A stretch of DNA of 64,000 bases, from the NCBI RefSeq assembly GCF_027158005.1, contig NZ_JAPVLQ010000006.1, forward strand, positions 186,001-250,000. The letters are read 5' to 3'. The stretch is from Rhodococcus sp. H36-A4 (lineage in GTDB: Bacteria > Actinomycetota > Actinomycetes > Mycobacteriales > Mycobacteriaceae). The notes beneath the pieces are model-generated. The model saw only the letters and a list, made by a program, of their open reading frames with translations. It was not told where the DNA came from and ran no database searches. Below, in pieces: positions 26,729 through 35,868 of this stretch. Within the stretch, counting starts at the first letter, position 1. Each line of letters opens with the position of its first letter. The translations under genes were made by a program, and so were the position numbers.

Positions 26729-29017
26729 ATGACCACCAACGAAGCCGAACCACGGGTAACTCGTGTCATCGGTAGTTTTGCCGATGTTCCACTGAAGGAT
26801 CCGCAGTCGCCGCCCTCGTCCTCGCCCACGGCCGAGGAAGCGTCGGAGCATATTGCGGCGGGTGCGAAGGCCAACAACTACACCCCTGAGCAGGTTGTGT
26901 GGTCCACTCCCGAAGGTATCGACGTCAAGCCTGTGTTCACCAAGGCCGATCGCGATGCTGCCGAAGCCGAGGGCTACCCGCTCGACAGCTATCCGGGCAC
27001 GCCGCCGTTCATTCGTGGGCCCTACCCGACGATGTACGTCAACCAGCCGTGGACGATTCGTCAGTACGCCGGATTCTCCACTGCGGCGGAATCGAATGCG
27101 TTCTACAGGCGAAATCTCGCGGCCGGTCAGAAGGGTCTGTCGGTTGCGTTCGATCTGGCGACCCACCGCGGTTACGACTCGGATCATCCGCGCGTGCAAG
27201 GCGATGTGGGTATGGCCGGTGTAGCGATCGATTCGATCTACGACATGCGGCAGTTGTTCGACGGTATCGATCTCGGCAGCGTCTCGGTATCGATGACGAT
27301 GAACGGTGCCGTGCTACCCATCCTCGCGCTGTACGTCGCTGCGGCCGAGGAACAGGGCGTCGGGCCGGAGAAACTTGCCGGGACCATTCAGAACGACATC
27401 CTCAAAGAGTTCATGGTCCGCAACACCTATATCTATCCGCCGAAACCATCGATGCGGATCATCTCGGACATCTTCGCGTATTCGAGTGCGAACATGCCGA
27501 AGTACAACTCGATCTCGATCTCGGGCTATCACATCCAAGAGGCCGGTGCGACAGCCGATCTCGAATTGGCGTACACCCTTGCCGACGGCGTCGAGTACAT
27601 CCGCGCAGGACTGGCCGCGGGAATGGACATCGATACGTTCGCGCCTCGGCTTTCCTTCTTCTGGGCCATCGGGATGAACTTCTTCATGGAGGTTGCCAAG
27701 CTGCGTGCAGGCCGGTTGCTGTGGGCAGAGTTGGTGGCGAAATTCGAGCCGAAGAGCGCCAAATCGTTGTCGCTGCGTACACATTCGCAGACCTCAGGGT
27801 GGTCTCTGACTGCCCAGGACGTGTTCAACAACGTCGCACGCACGTGTGTGGAGGCGATGGCCGCAACCCAGGGGCACACGCAGTCGCTACACACCAACGC
27901 ACTCGACGAAGCATTGGCGCTGCCTACCGACTTCTCCGCTCGAATCGCCCGTAACACGCAGTTGCTGATTCAGCAGGAGTCGAACACGGTACGACCGATC
28001 GACCCGTGGGGCGGCTCTCACTACGTCGAATGGCTCACTCACCAGCTCGCGAACCGCGCACGGGCACACATCGCCGAGGTCGAAGCCGCAGGAGGAATGG
28101 CGCAGGCCATCGGCGAAGGCATTCCGAAGTTGCGGATCGAGGAAGCAGCTGCACGAACCCAGGCTCGTATCGACTCCGGTCGCCAGCCGCTCGTCGGCGT
28201 CAACAAGTACGTGCCGGACGAGCCCGACACCATCGAGGTTCTCAAGGTCGAGAACTCGAAGGTCCGCAAAGAACAGATCGACAAACTGAAGCGCCTCCGC
28301 GAGGAAAGAAACACCGAAGAGGTGGAGGCCGCGTTGGCGAACCTGACGCGTGCAGCGGCGTCCGACGAGCCCGGTATGGAAAACAACCTGCTGAATCTGG
28401 CGATCGACGCTGCCCGCAAGATGGCCACGGTCGGAGAGATTTCCGACGCACTGGAGAAGGTTTACGGGCGGCACCAGGCCGAAATCCGGACAATCAGTGG
28501 TGTGTACCGCGATGAAGCAGGAAAGTCCGAGAACCTGATCAAGGCGACAGAGCTGGTGGAGAAGTTCTCCGAGGACGAAGGTCGACGTCCCCGCGTTCTG
28601 GTGTGCAAGATGGGCCAGGACGGCCACGATCGTGGTCAGAAGGTCATTGCGACTGCGTTCGCCGATATCGGATTCGATGTCGACGTCGGTCCGCTGTTCC
28701 AAACTCCTGAAGAGGTTGCGCGGCAGGCGGCCGACAACGACGTACACGTCGTCGGTGTGTCCTCGCTCGCAGCAGGCCACTTGACGTTGGTACCTGCACT
28801 TCGGGAAGCACTCGCAGCAGTCGATCGCCCCGACATCATGATCGTCGTCGGCGGCGTCATCCCGCCAGGTGACTTCGAGGAGTTGTATGCCGCAGGTGCT
28901 GCAGCGATCTTCCCGCCCGGGACGGTCATCGCCGACGCTGCTATCGGACTCGTTCAGAAGATCTCCGAACAGCTCGGTCACGGAAACGGGCCGGAGCCGC
29001 ACGAGGCGACCGCGTGA
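26729..29017 (+). CDS. mutB: Methylmalonyl-CoA mutase large (alpha) subunit
   Basis: The 762-residue catalytic subunit has the substrate barrel with [20 protein letters not shown] and [15 protein letters not shown], active-site regions [11 protein letters not shown] and YHIQEAGA, and a C-terminal cobalamin domain. The latter carries the DGHDRG motif near residue 631, whose histidine ligates cobalt, plus SSLAAGH and GGVIPPGD. Length and motifs are those of the active MutB. The ATG at 26729 lies three bases after the mutA stop, and the two polypeptides form a heterodimer. An acidic linker of about 70 residues joins the domains. Confidence 0.97.
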   Translation: MTTNEAEPRVTRVIGSFADVPLKDPQSPPSSSPTAEEASEHIAAGAKANNYTPEQVVWSTPEGIDVKPVFTKADRDAAEAEGYPLDSYPGTPPFIRGPYPTMYVNQPWTIRQYAGFSTAAESNAFYRRNLAAGQKGLSVAFDLATHRGYDSDHPRVQGDVGMAGVAIDSIYDMRQLFDGIDLGSVSVSMTMNGAVLPILALYVAAAEEQGVGPEKLAGTIQNDILKEFMVRNTYIYPPKPSMRIISDIFAYSSANMPKYNSISISGYHIQEAGATADLELAYTLADGVEYIRAGLAAGMDIDTFAPRLSFFWAIGMNFFMEVAKLRAGRLLWAELVAKFEPKSAKSLSLRTHSQTSGWSLTAQDVFNNVARTCVEAMAATQGHTQSLHTNALDEALALPTDFSARIARNTQLLIQQESNTVRPIDPWGGSHYVEWLTHQLANRARAHIAEVEAAGGMAQAIGEGIPKLRIEEAAARTQARIDSGRQPLVGVNKYVPDEPDTIEVLKVENSKVRKEQIDKLKRLREERNTEEVEAALANLTRAAASDEPGMENNLLNLAIDAARKMATVGEISDALEKVYGRHQAEIRTISGVYRDEAGKSENLIKATELVEKFSEDEGRRPRVLVCKMGQDGHDRGQKVIATAFADIGFDVDVGPLFQTPEEVARQAADNDVHVVGVSSLAAGHLTLVPALREALAAVDRPDIMIVVGGVIPPGDFEELYAAGAAAIFPPGTVIADAAIGLVQKISEQLGHGNGPEPHEATA

Positions 29018-29032
29018 TCGTGACGTATTCGG

Positions 29033-30055
29033 ATGAGTAGCTCGATCAGAACGCCGCTGAATATCGATATCGACGCGGTCGCGAAGTCGGTCCTCGCCAA
29101 TGATCGTTCCGGGCTTGCTCGGGCGATCACGTTGGTCGAGTCGACGCGAGCGGATCATCGCGACCTGGCACAGCAACTGCTTCTGCAACTGCTGCCGAAG
29201 GCCGGTGGCGCACATCGCGTCGGCATCACCGGAGTTCCGGGGGTAGGGAAGTCGACGTTCATCGACGCACTCGGCATGCGGTTGATCGAACAGGGTCATC
29301 GGGTCGCGGTCTTGGCCGTCGATCCCTCGTCCACCCGTACCGGTGGGTCGATTCTGGGCGACAAGACCCGGATGGCTCGGCTGTCGGTGGAGAAGGACGC
29401 CTACATTCGGCCGTCGCCGACGTCGGGCACTCTCGGGGGAGTGACGCGAGCGACCCGCGAGACCATCGTTCTGCTCGAGGCTGCGGGATTCGACGTCATC
29501 CTCGTCGAGACCGTCGGGGTAGGGCAGTCGGAGGTGTCGGTTGCCAACATGGTGGACTGCTTCGCGTTCTTGACTCTCGCCCGGACTGGAGATCAGTTGC
29601 AGGGCATCAAGAAAGGCGTCCTCGAGCTGGCCGATCTGGTGGCTGTGAACAAGGCCGACGGCAAACACATCATGGAGGCCAAGAGCGCGGCCAGGGAGTT
29701 GGCAGGCGCGCTTCGGATGATCTATCCGCACGATGCGATCTGGAAGCCACCGGTTCTCACTATCAGCGCGATCGAGGGGACCGGGCTCGACGAATTCTGG
29801 AACACCGTTCTGAGGCATCAACAGGTGCTCACCGACGCCGGTGAATTCGCCGAAAAGCGTCGACGCCAGCAGGTCGACTGGATGTGGACGATGGTCAACG
29901 ATCAGATGCTGCGCCGAATCGCACAGAATCCTGCGGTGAAAGCTATTCGCGTCGGGGTCGAAGAGCGTGTTCGCGACGGGTCTTTGACCGCGGCATTGGC
30001 AGCTCAGGAGTTGCTCGACACCTTCGATGCTGCCGCGCCGCCCTCGTGGACGTAG
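29033..30055 (+). CDS. meaB: MeaB-type GTPase, methylmalonyl-CoA mutase chaperone
   Basis: The 340-residue G3E P-loop GTPase loads adenosylcobalamin on and protects methylmalonyl-CoA mutase. It has Walker A GVPGVGKST (residues 67-75), the family motif VLAVDPSSTRTGGSILGDKTRM, the metal-binding ETVGVGQSE and the base-recognition NKAD. It follows mutB by 15 bases. M. tuberculosis Rv1496 is the same protein; there the toxin-antitoxin pair mazEF4 lies between mutB and this gene, and it is absent here. A bidirectional terminator follows. Confidence 0.95.
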   Translation: MSSSIRTPLNIDIDAVAKSVLANDRSGLARAITLVESTRADHRDLAQQLLLQLLPKAGGAHRVGITGVPGVGKSTFIDALGMRLIEQGHRVAVLAVDPSSTRTGGSILGDKTRMARLSVEKDAYIRPSPTSGTLGGVTRATRETIVLLEAAGFDVILVETVGVGQSEVSVANMVDCFAFLTLARTGDQLQGIKKGVLELADLVAVNKADGKHIMEAKSAARELAGALRMIYPHDAIWKPPVLTISAIEGTGLDEFWNTVLRHQQVLTDAGEFAEKRRRQQVDWMWTMVNDQMLRRIAQNPAVKAIRVGVEERVRDGSLTAALAAQELLDTFDAAAPPSWT

Positions 30056-30070
30056 TTCGACCGTGAACAT

Positions 30071-30117
30071 CCTGTACCCCTGACCGTGCCGAGGAATCGG
30101 TAGCTCAGGGGTACAGG
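30071..30117. terminator. Bidirectional terminator between meaB and nucleoside hydrolase
   Basis: A perfect 13-bp inverted repeat (CCTGTACCCCTGA / TCAGGGGTACAGG) with a 21-base loop separates the converging genes. Its right arm contains the stop codon of the minus-strand gene. Confidence 0.75.
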
Positions 30118-31136
30118 CGTGCGGCCATCGCTCCGATGCGTTCGATCAGGTCGTCGAAGAAGGCTTCCGGGTCTGTCGTCGATGCGATGGCTGCGTTGAG
30201 CGGGCGGCCCCACATTCCCCTCCAGTCCGCAACCGTTGTTCCGCGGGTGAGGGTTCCGTCCAGTTCGATATCCACGGTGGCTGTTCGCAGAGTCACGATC
30301 GCGGGATTCAGTGCTACGGCAGCGACGAACGGATCGTGCATGTGCGCCAGGAATCCTTGGTCGTGATCGCGATGAAACTCCATGTAGAAGCGGACTGCAT
30401 CGGAAAAGTGGCGCACGACCGCGTTGGACGCGGTGGATCTGATGTCGGATCCATCTGTCTCCGAAATGATCTCGCGCGGTGTACTTCCCGCGCGTTCGGC
30501 CAAACGCGCGATGTGGTGGGGGAGCATTTCGATGGTTTCGGTGATGTCGAGGGGACACACGATGGGAAGACGTGCCTCTGGAAGGCCGGAGAATGCCGCG
30601 AACACTTCCGATGCTGCCTCCGGATCGACTGCGATATTCCATTCGCTTGTCGGTGTCGTGTTACCGGGGTGCTGAAAAGCCCCACCCATCAACACGAGTC
30701 GCTTCAACAAGCGCGGAAGGTCTGGATCGATTCGAACAGCCTGTGCGAGATTGGTCAACGGCCCGGTGACCAATCCGACGATCTCGCCTGGCCGTTCGCG
30801 TACAAGTTCCACCCAGGCAGTTGCTGCATCACGATTCGACAGTGAGCGATCGGAAACCGGAAGCTCGGCGTACCCGACTCCGCGTGGGCCGTGCGTTTCT
30901 TCGGTTGTCATGAGCGGGGATACCAGCGGCACCTGTGCACCCAGCGTCACCTCGATGTCGGTTGCCTTGCACAGGTCGAGCCACGCCAGGTTGTTTGCAG
31001 CCACCTGGTTCACCGAGACGTTGCCCGCGGTCGATGCGATCGACAGAATTTCGGCTTCGGGGCTGGCCAACAGGTAGAGCAGAGCCAAGGAGTCGTCGAT
31101 TCCGGTGTCTACGTCGACGATCAGCGGAATAGTCAT
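30105..31136 (-). CDS. Inosine/uridine-preferring nucleoside hydrolase family protein
   Basis: The 343-residue protein begins with LIVDVDTGIDDSLAL, the calcium-binding DxDxxxDD motif (Asp8, Asp10, Asp14 and Asp15) of nucleoside N-ribohydrolases. VTGPLTNLA and the C-terminal HDP motif (MHDPFVAA) also fit. It should hydrolyse the N-glycosidic bond of ribonucleosides for salvage; specificity cannot be told. The ATG at 31136 is chosen over a much longer upstream frame because it starts exactly at the family motif and overlaps the CoA-transferase stop by four bases. Confidence 0.92.
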   Translation of the reverse strand: MTIPLIVDVDTGIDDSLALLYLLASPEAEILSIASTAGNVSVNQVAANNLAWLDLCKATDIEVTLGAQVPLVSPLMTTEETHGPRGVGYAELPVSDRSLSNRDAATAWVELVRERPGEIVGLVTGPLTNLAQAVRIDPDLPRLLKRLVLMGGAFQHPGNTTPTSEWNIAVDPEAASEVFAAFSGLPEARLPIVCPLDITETIEMLPHHIARLAERAGSTPREIISETDGSDIRSTASNAVVRHFSDAVRFYMEFHRDHDQGFLAHMHDPFVAAVALNPAIVTLRTATVDIELDGTLTRGTTVADWRGMWGRPLNAAIASTTDPEAFFDDLIERIGAMAARLYP

Positions 31137-32527
31137 GCGGAAGTAAGTCCTCGGTCGTCGTCGAAGCTCGGGGCGTGCGAACCGAGCGGGTGTGCTGGAA
31201 ACGGGTAGTCCCTGTAGTCCGCGAGCGCAGGCAATGCGGTCGTCGTGGATCCATGTGTGACGGTGAAGTCCGGTCCGGGTAGGGACGCAGCGTCGGGGTG
31301 TTCGGTCCGACCTCTTGCGGAGGTGAGCCATGACGCGGTTCGCGCCAGTGACACCGATACATCGCGGCCTGATCCCGACGTGCGTGTCGAGGTGAGTGCA
31401 TCGACGATGCCTGCGGCGAGAAGGTAACCACTGGCATGATCGAGTGCCTGCGCGGGTAGGGCGCGAGGATCGTCCTCGGATCCCTCGATCACCGCTATCC
31501 CGCTCGCGGCCTGGACGATGCTGTCGAAACCACGCTGGAGCCATGCACTGTTCTGCCGAGCACTGTGCCCCCACGCCGACACGAATCCACACACGATCCC
31601 CGGCCGAAACGAGCTGGGTAGGAAGCCGACATTCTCGATGGCGCCCGGTCGGTAGCCTGAGAGAAAGACATCGGCCTCGGCGCACAATTGTCGAGCCGTA
31701 TTCAATCCTTCGGCAGTCTTCATGTCGAGTAGGGCGCTACGTTTACCCTGGCCGTTTTCCATGTGTTGCCATCCGATCTCGGGCAGGTCGGGCGGGTCGA
31801 TGCGCAGAACACTCGCGCCGAGAAGAGCTAAGGCGCGCGATGCGACGGGTCCTGCGATTACCCGGGTCGAGTCGAGTACCCGAATTCCGCGCAGCGGATG
31901 CTGTTGTGTCGCAACGGGATCGGATCGCGGCGCTGCATCGGATCGAAGAATGGAACGAACGAGAGGTTCGGACGCAACCGCTGCGCCGACCTCGTGTTCG
32001 GCCCACTCCTGCTCGGTGCGGACCCGGACCGCGATTGCGCCGGCGCGTGCGCATCTGCGCTCGATGATGTCGCTGTCGAGCGACCCGATACGTGTCCGGG
32101 CTGCGTCCACGGTGGCTGCTTCGTCGAGGCCGATTGCCCGCAACAGCGCACGTCGATGATGCGGATAGTTGGCGTGCGTGCGTACCCAACCGTCCGCGCA
32201 TTCGAAGAACCCGGAGAGTTCGGCAAAGGCGCGTACCGGCTCACCGTTTTCTCGGTACATGCGGTCACCGCTGAAGGACGCGGAAATGCGATCGGGGCTG
32301 AGTTTCCATGCAGTGGTCTCGAGTCCCACGCTTCGCCGATACCGATCCACTGACGACGCGAACGCTGCAACAGCACCGGATGCGAGTCCGCGTACCGGTA
32401 AGACGGCCGACAGCTGATTACCCCACGGCGCCGTCGAGAACTCGCTGCCGTCGCCGGACACCCCCACCGATTTCTCGTACTCCCGCACGAGATCGGTGTG
32501 GGCATCGGACCCGTCGGCAACCGTCAC
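31133..32527 (-). CDS. Class III CoA-transferase (CaiB/BaiF family)
   Basis: The 464-residue protein has the family core in its C-terminal half: GIRVLDSTRVIAGPVASRAL (about 214-233), RIDPPD, KRSALLDMKTAEG (about 262-274) and the candidate catalytic Asp363 (ALDHASGYLL). The N-terminal 200 residues resemble a reduced, divergent second half of the same fold. These enzymes move CoA between carboxylic acids; the substrates are unknown. The gene overlaps both neighbours by four bases, so it is translationally coupled to an enoyl-reductase-like gene and a nucleoside hydrolase. Confidence 0.85.
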   Translation of the reverse strand: MTVADGSDAHTDLVREYEKSVGVSGDGSEFSTAPWGNQLSAVLPVRGLASGAVAAFASSVDRYRRSVGLETTAWKLSPDRISASFSGDRMYRENGEPVRAFAELSGFFECADGWVRTHANYPHHRRALLRAIGLDEAATVDAARTRIGSLDSDIIERRCARAGAIAVRVRTEQEWAEHEVGAAVASEPLVRSILRSDAAPRSDPVATQQHPLRGIRVLDSTRVIAGPVASRALALLGASVLRIDPPDLPEIGWQHMENGQGKRSALLDMKTAEGLNTARQLCAEADVFLSGYRPGAIENVGFLPSSFRPGIVCGFVSAWGHSARQNSAWLQRGFDSIVQAASGIAVIEGSEDDPRALPAQALDHASGYLLAAGIVDALTSTRTSGSGRDVSVSLARTASWLTSARGRTEHPDAASLPGPDFTVTHGSTTTALPALADYRDYPFPAHPLGSHAPSFDDDRGLTSA

Positions 32528-33795
32528 TCCTTGCGAGCCCAGATTTCCAAGCCCGCATCCTGGAGGCGAGTCACCAGTGCATCACCGATTCCCGTTGCAG
32601 GAGTGAGTACTCCAGCGGCGTCGGGCAGGCTGTCTCGGTTGTGGACAAGCGCGAGCGCTGACTCGCTGAGCATCACTGCGGTGGCCTTGTAGCCCGGATC
32701 GCCGTCGGCCTTCACTCGCGAACGGTATCGAGCTCCGGACGTCGTGGTCGTGTACACGTCCATAGTGAAGTGACCGTTCTCCTGCGCCTGGGTGCTCGGC
32801 CCCTTGCCTGGCTCGGGCAGGATGCGGTCGAGAAGCGTGCGGGGCAGAACTGTCATTCCCACCAATGCGGCGCCGAGTCCGACGGAGACTGCGCCGGCAA
32901 TGACGGGAGAGGCGAACGAGGTGCCGACGTTCATCACCTCGCGGTAACGAAACTGCTTGCCGTAAGCCCAATCTCGGAGAGCATTGCTTCTCCGGACGAC
33001 GCGGGTGTTGTACGAAGCCATGAAGAACGGCGCTTTCCATCCTCGTACGCTGGGGGAGATCTGGGTGCCATTGACGACCTGGGCGTCGAGTTGCCGACCG
33101 AAGTCGGTCTCGAGGCTACGGTCCGGACTCAGAGAGTAAGGGCGAGCGGCGAGCCTGCGAAGTTTGCCGTCTTTCTTCATTTCGGCGAGTTGTGTCCGAA
33201 CCGAGTCGACGGTGCCGCCGCTGACGCCGCCGCGCATCGAGGAGACCACGAGGGTGGTGTCGGTCAGTTCGCCTGCGCCATCGGCGGCCACGGCTGCGTG
33301 CAGAACGTGGACACCGATATCGGAGGGTATCGAGTCGAATCCACACGAATGGACGATGCGGGCGCCCGACTTCCGGGCGATCTCGTGATTCTTGTCGATG
33401 CTTTGACGAGCGAAAAGTACTTCTCCGGTCAGATCGACGTAGTCGGTGCCGGCGACAGCACATGCGGCAGCGAGCGGCAGTCCGAACTTCGCATAGGGGC
33501 CGACGGTAGTGATCACGACGCGAGTGGATTCGGCGAGAGCTCGGAGCGCCTCTTCGTCCGCAGCGTCGGCCTCGACGATGGGCCACTGCGCTGCAGCTGA
33601 GGGGAGGGTGCGTCGAACCGCCTCGACACGGGAAGCCGACCGGCCGGCGAGGGCTACGACCGTTCCTTCCGGAGCGTGGCGGGCCAGATAGTCGGCAGTA
33701 AGACGTCCGACGAAGCCTGTTGCGCCGTAGACGACTATGTCGTACAAGCGGGTTCTGTCAGCTGTCTCGGCGGGTTCGGGAACACTCGAAGTCAT
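32524..33795 (-). CDS. Trans-acting enoyl reductase-like (saccharopine dehydrogenase-fold) protein
   Basis: The 423-residue protein has an N-terminal NADP-binding domain with VVYGATGFVGRLTADYLA, ALAGRS, TTVGPYAKFG and DYVDLTGE, and HSCGFDSIPSD further on. This pattern marks the mycobacterial trans-acting enoyl reductase family (Rv2449c/Rv2953 type), which includes an enzyme acting on polyketide chains. One or two hydrophobic stretches occur around residue 300-325. ATG at 33795 is preferred; an ATG at 33816 is in frame. No polyketide synthase is nearby, so the substrate is open. Confidence 0.85.
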   Translation of the reverse strand: MTSSVPEPAETADRTRLYDIVVYGATGFVGRLTADYLARHAPEGTVVALAGRSASRVEAVRRTLPSAAAQWPIVEADAADEEALRALAESTRVVITTVGPYAKFGLPLAAACAVAGTDYVDLTGEVLFARQSIDKNHEIARKSGARIVHSCGFDSIPSDIGVHVLHAAVAADGAGELTDTTLVVSSMRGGVSGGTVDSVRTQLAEMKKDGKLRRLAARPYSLSPDRSLETDFGRQLDAQVVNGTQISPSVRGWKAPFFMASYNTRVVRRSNALRDWAYGKQFRYREVMNVGTSFASPVIAGAVSVGLGAALVGMTVLPRTLLDRILPEPGKGPSTQAQENGHFTMDVYTTTTSGARYRSRVKADGDPGYKATAVMLSESALALVHNRDSLPDAAGVLTPATGIGDALVTRLQDAGLEIWARKE

Positions 33796-33850
33796 GTACT
33801 CGACAGTAACGTGCATCACGGCAAGAGTCGACGACGCCCACCATCCTCGA

Positions 33851-34225
33851 TCAGCTCGCGCTGAGGTGCCGCGATCGTGATCGGAGCAGGGCAAACCCTG
33901 CCCACGAGATGGCGACGGCGCAGATTGCCGCAAACCGAACCATACCGAGCATGCTTTCGGGGTAAATGACCCCGGTGAGGTAGTAGTCGATGAATCCGGT
34001 GGACGGCAGTGCTGATTCGCCTGCATTCACTCGGGCCCAGCTTTCGAGTTGGGTGAGCGGGCAATCGACGCCGATCACTATCGAGACGAACCCCCACGCA
34101 ACTGCGACGCCGTGCAGCCAGATCGTGCGTGGATAACGCCAGGCGAGAAATCCGCCCGCGACGACATACACGACGAACGCGAGGTGCGCCGCTACCGTGA
34201 TGTCGGCCAGCGCCCGGAACATCAT
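33851..34225 (-). CDS. DUF2784 membrane protein
   Basis: The 124-residue protein has three or four membrane segments (about 7-29, 36-53 and 94-116) and the DUF2784 pattern, with HLAFVVYVVAGGFLAWR near the N-terminus and DCPLTQLESWAR in the centre. The function of DUF2784 proteins is unknown. It lies between the GCS2-type ligase (25 bases upstream) and the enoyl-reductase-like gene on the same strand. Confidence 0.85.
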   Translation of the reverse strand: MMFRALADITVAAHLAFVVYVVAGGFLAWRYPRTIWLHGVAVAWGFVSIVIGVDCPLTQLESWARVNAGESALPSTGFIDYYLTGVIYPESMLGMVRFAAICAVAISWAGFALLRSRSRHLSAS

Positions 34226-34250
34226 GAACCGATCCTATGCCCCCAGCGCG

Positions 34251-35747
34251 TCAGAAAGACCAGGTGTGGACCGGTTTGCCTTCATTCATCAACGTGATGT
34301 AGTCACCGAGCATCCCGGCCAATGCGGCCTCTCGGTCCTCTCCGGCGCGCTCGCGTGCCACTACTGCCTCGCGTTGCCAGACCGAGCCCGAACGTCGCGC
34401 CAAGCAACGACCCTCGATTATGCCGAGATACTTTTCGCGCACGGCGACATCCACGCCGTAGGACGCGAGCCCGGCGTCGGCCATCGGTAGTAATCGTCGA
34501 AGGACCAACTCCTGGGGACTCACCGAACCTACTTCCGGCCAATAGAGCCGAGAGTCGAATCCATTTCGAGCAGCTGAATGCAAGTTCTCTTCAGCTGCAT
34601 CGAACGACATCTGCGACCACAATGGCCTGTCGGCGTCTGCGAGCGAACGGACGGTCCCGTAGTAGAACGCGGCATCCGCCAGCGTGTCCACGATCGACGG
34701 GCCGGCGGGTAGCACCCTGTTCTCGAGGCGAATGTGGTGACCGCCGGACGAGCGATCGTAGATGGGCCGATTCCAGCGGTAGACGGTGCCGTTGTGCATG
34801 CGCAACTCGGATAGGTTCGGTGTCACCCCCTCGGCCAACGCTGCCAGGGGATCCTCGTCGCTGCAGACCGGCAGCAGAGCTGGGAAGTATCGCGAGTTCT
34901 CCTCGAACAGGTCGAAGATCGAGGTGATCCATCGTTCACCGAACCACACCCTTGGCCGTACCCCTTGATTGACCAATTCCTTCGGCCTGGTGTCGGTTGC
35001 TTGCTCGAACAAGGGAATACGCGTCTCGTGCCACAGGGCACGGCCGGCAAGGAACGGTGAATTGGCCGCGAGCGCGACCTGTACGCCGGCGAGCGCCTGC
35101 GCTGCGTTCCAATGGGAGGCGAATTCTTCCGGGGCCACCTGCAGGTGGAGTTGCACCGACGTGCAGGCCGCTTCGGGCAGGATCGTGTCCGTGATGGTCG
35201 ACAGCTTCTCGGCGGAATCTGCTCCGGGTAACCGGACCCCGAGGATATCGAGTTCGATATCCTCGCCGCGGGCAGCGAAGATCTGTTGGTTGAGCAGGTC
35301 GTACCTGGGATTCGCCGACAACCAGCGATGCTCGAAGTGCTTCTCGGTCAACGTCGGAAGCATCCCGATCATCGCGAGTCTGCTCCCCGACGAACGTGCA
35401 CGCTCGTCAGCAGAATTGAGCGAAGTCCGCAGATTGCGCTCGAGATCTTCGATGCTGCGGCCGCGCAACGGCTGTGGTTCGACATTGATCTCGATGTTGA
35501 ACTGGCCGAGTTCCGTCTGATAATCCGGGTCGGCAATAGCGTCGAGGACGGTCGCGTTGGCCATCGCAGGTGCCATGGCGTCGTCGACGAGATTGAGTTC
35601 GATCTCCATCCCTATTTGCGGCTGCCCGACCTCGAATGTCTCCTGCGCGAGCATGGTCGCAAGTGCATCGAGGCAGTCCTGAACCTTCTGCCGGAACCGA
35701 TGACGGTCCTCCCTGGTGAACTTCCGCTGTTCGACATCGTCGCCCAT
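34251..35747 (-). CDS. GCS2-type carboxylate-amine ligase (glutamate-cysteine ligase family)
   Basis: The 498-residue protein has the glutamate-cysteine ligase fold signature: GMEIELNLVDD near residue 45, the metal-site ELGQFNIEINVEPQPLRG near 77-95, TSVQLHLQVAPEEF in the middle and HHIRLENRVLPAGP near 340. It probably joins an amino acid to a carboxylate with ATP. The organism should use mycothiol rather than glutathione, so a gamma-glutamylcysteine role is not certain; ergothioneine-type EgtA or another substrate is possible. It is not linked to other egt genes here. The gene begins a minus-strand run with DUF2784. Confidence 0.8.
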   Translation of the reverse strand: MGDDVEQRKFTREDRHRFRQKVQDCLDALATMLAQETFEVGQPQIGMEIELNLVDDAMAPAMANATVLDAIADPDYQTELGQFNIEINVEPQPLRGRSIEDLERNLRTSLNSADERARSSGSRLAMIGMLPTLTEKHFEHRWLSANPRYDLLNQQIFAARGEDIELDILGVRLPGADSAEKLSTITDTILPEAACTSVQLHLQVAPEEFASHWNAAQALAGVQVALAANSPFLAGRALWHETRIPLFEQATDTRPKELVNQGVRPRVWFGERWITSIFDLFEENSRYFPALLPVCSDEDPLAALAEGVTPNLSELRMHNGTVYRWNRPIYDRSSGGHHIRLENRVLPAGPSIVDTLADAAFYYGTVRSLADADRPLWSQMSFDAAEENLHSAARNGFDSRLYWPEVGSVSPQELVLRRLLPMADAGLASYGVDVAVREKYLGIIEGRCLARRSGSVWQREAVVARERAGEDREAALAGMLGDYITLMNEGKPVHTWSF

Positions 35748-35868
35748 ACCCCAACCGCCTATCCGTCACCACGCCCGATACCGAATCTTCGCAAACCGGT
35801 ATTCCCTCGAGTGTCGCAGCACAAACGTGCGATGGCCGATCATGGTGGCTACCGCCCAGGGCGCGACA

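Noticed and set aside
27887-30070. A 727-codon open frame on the minus strand
   Set aside because: It lies opposite mutB and meaB, which have full family motifs. High GC codon bias leaves the antisense frame open; its translation is Arg/His-rich without domain motifs.
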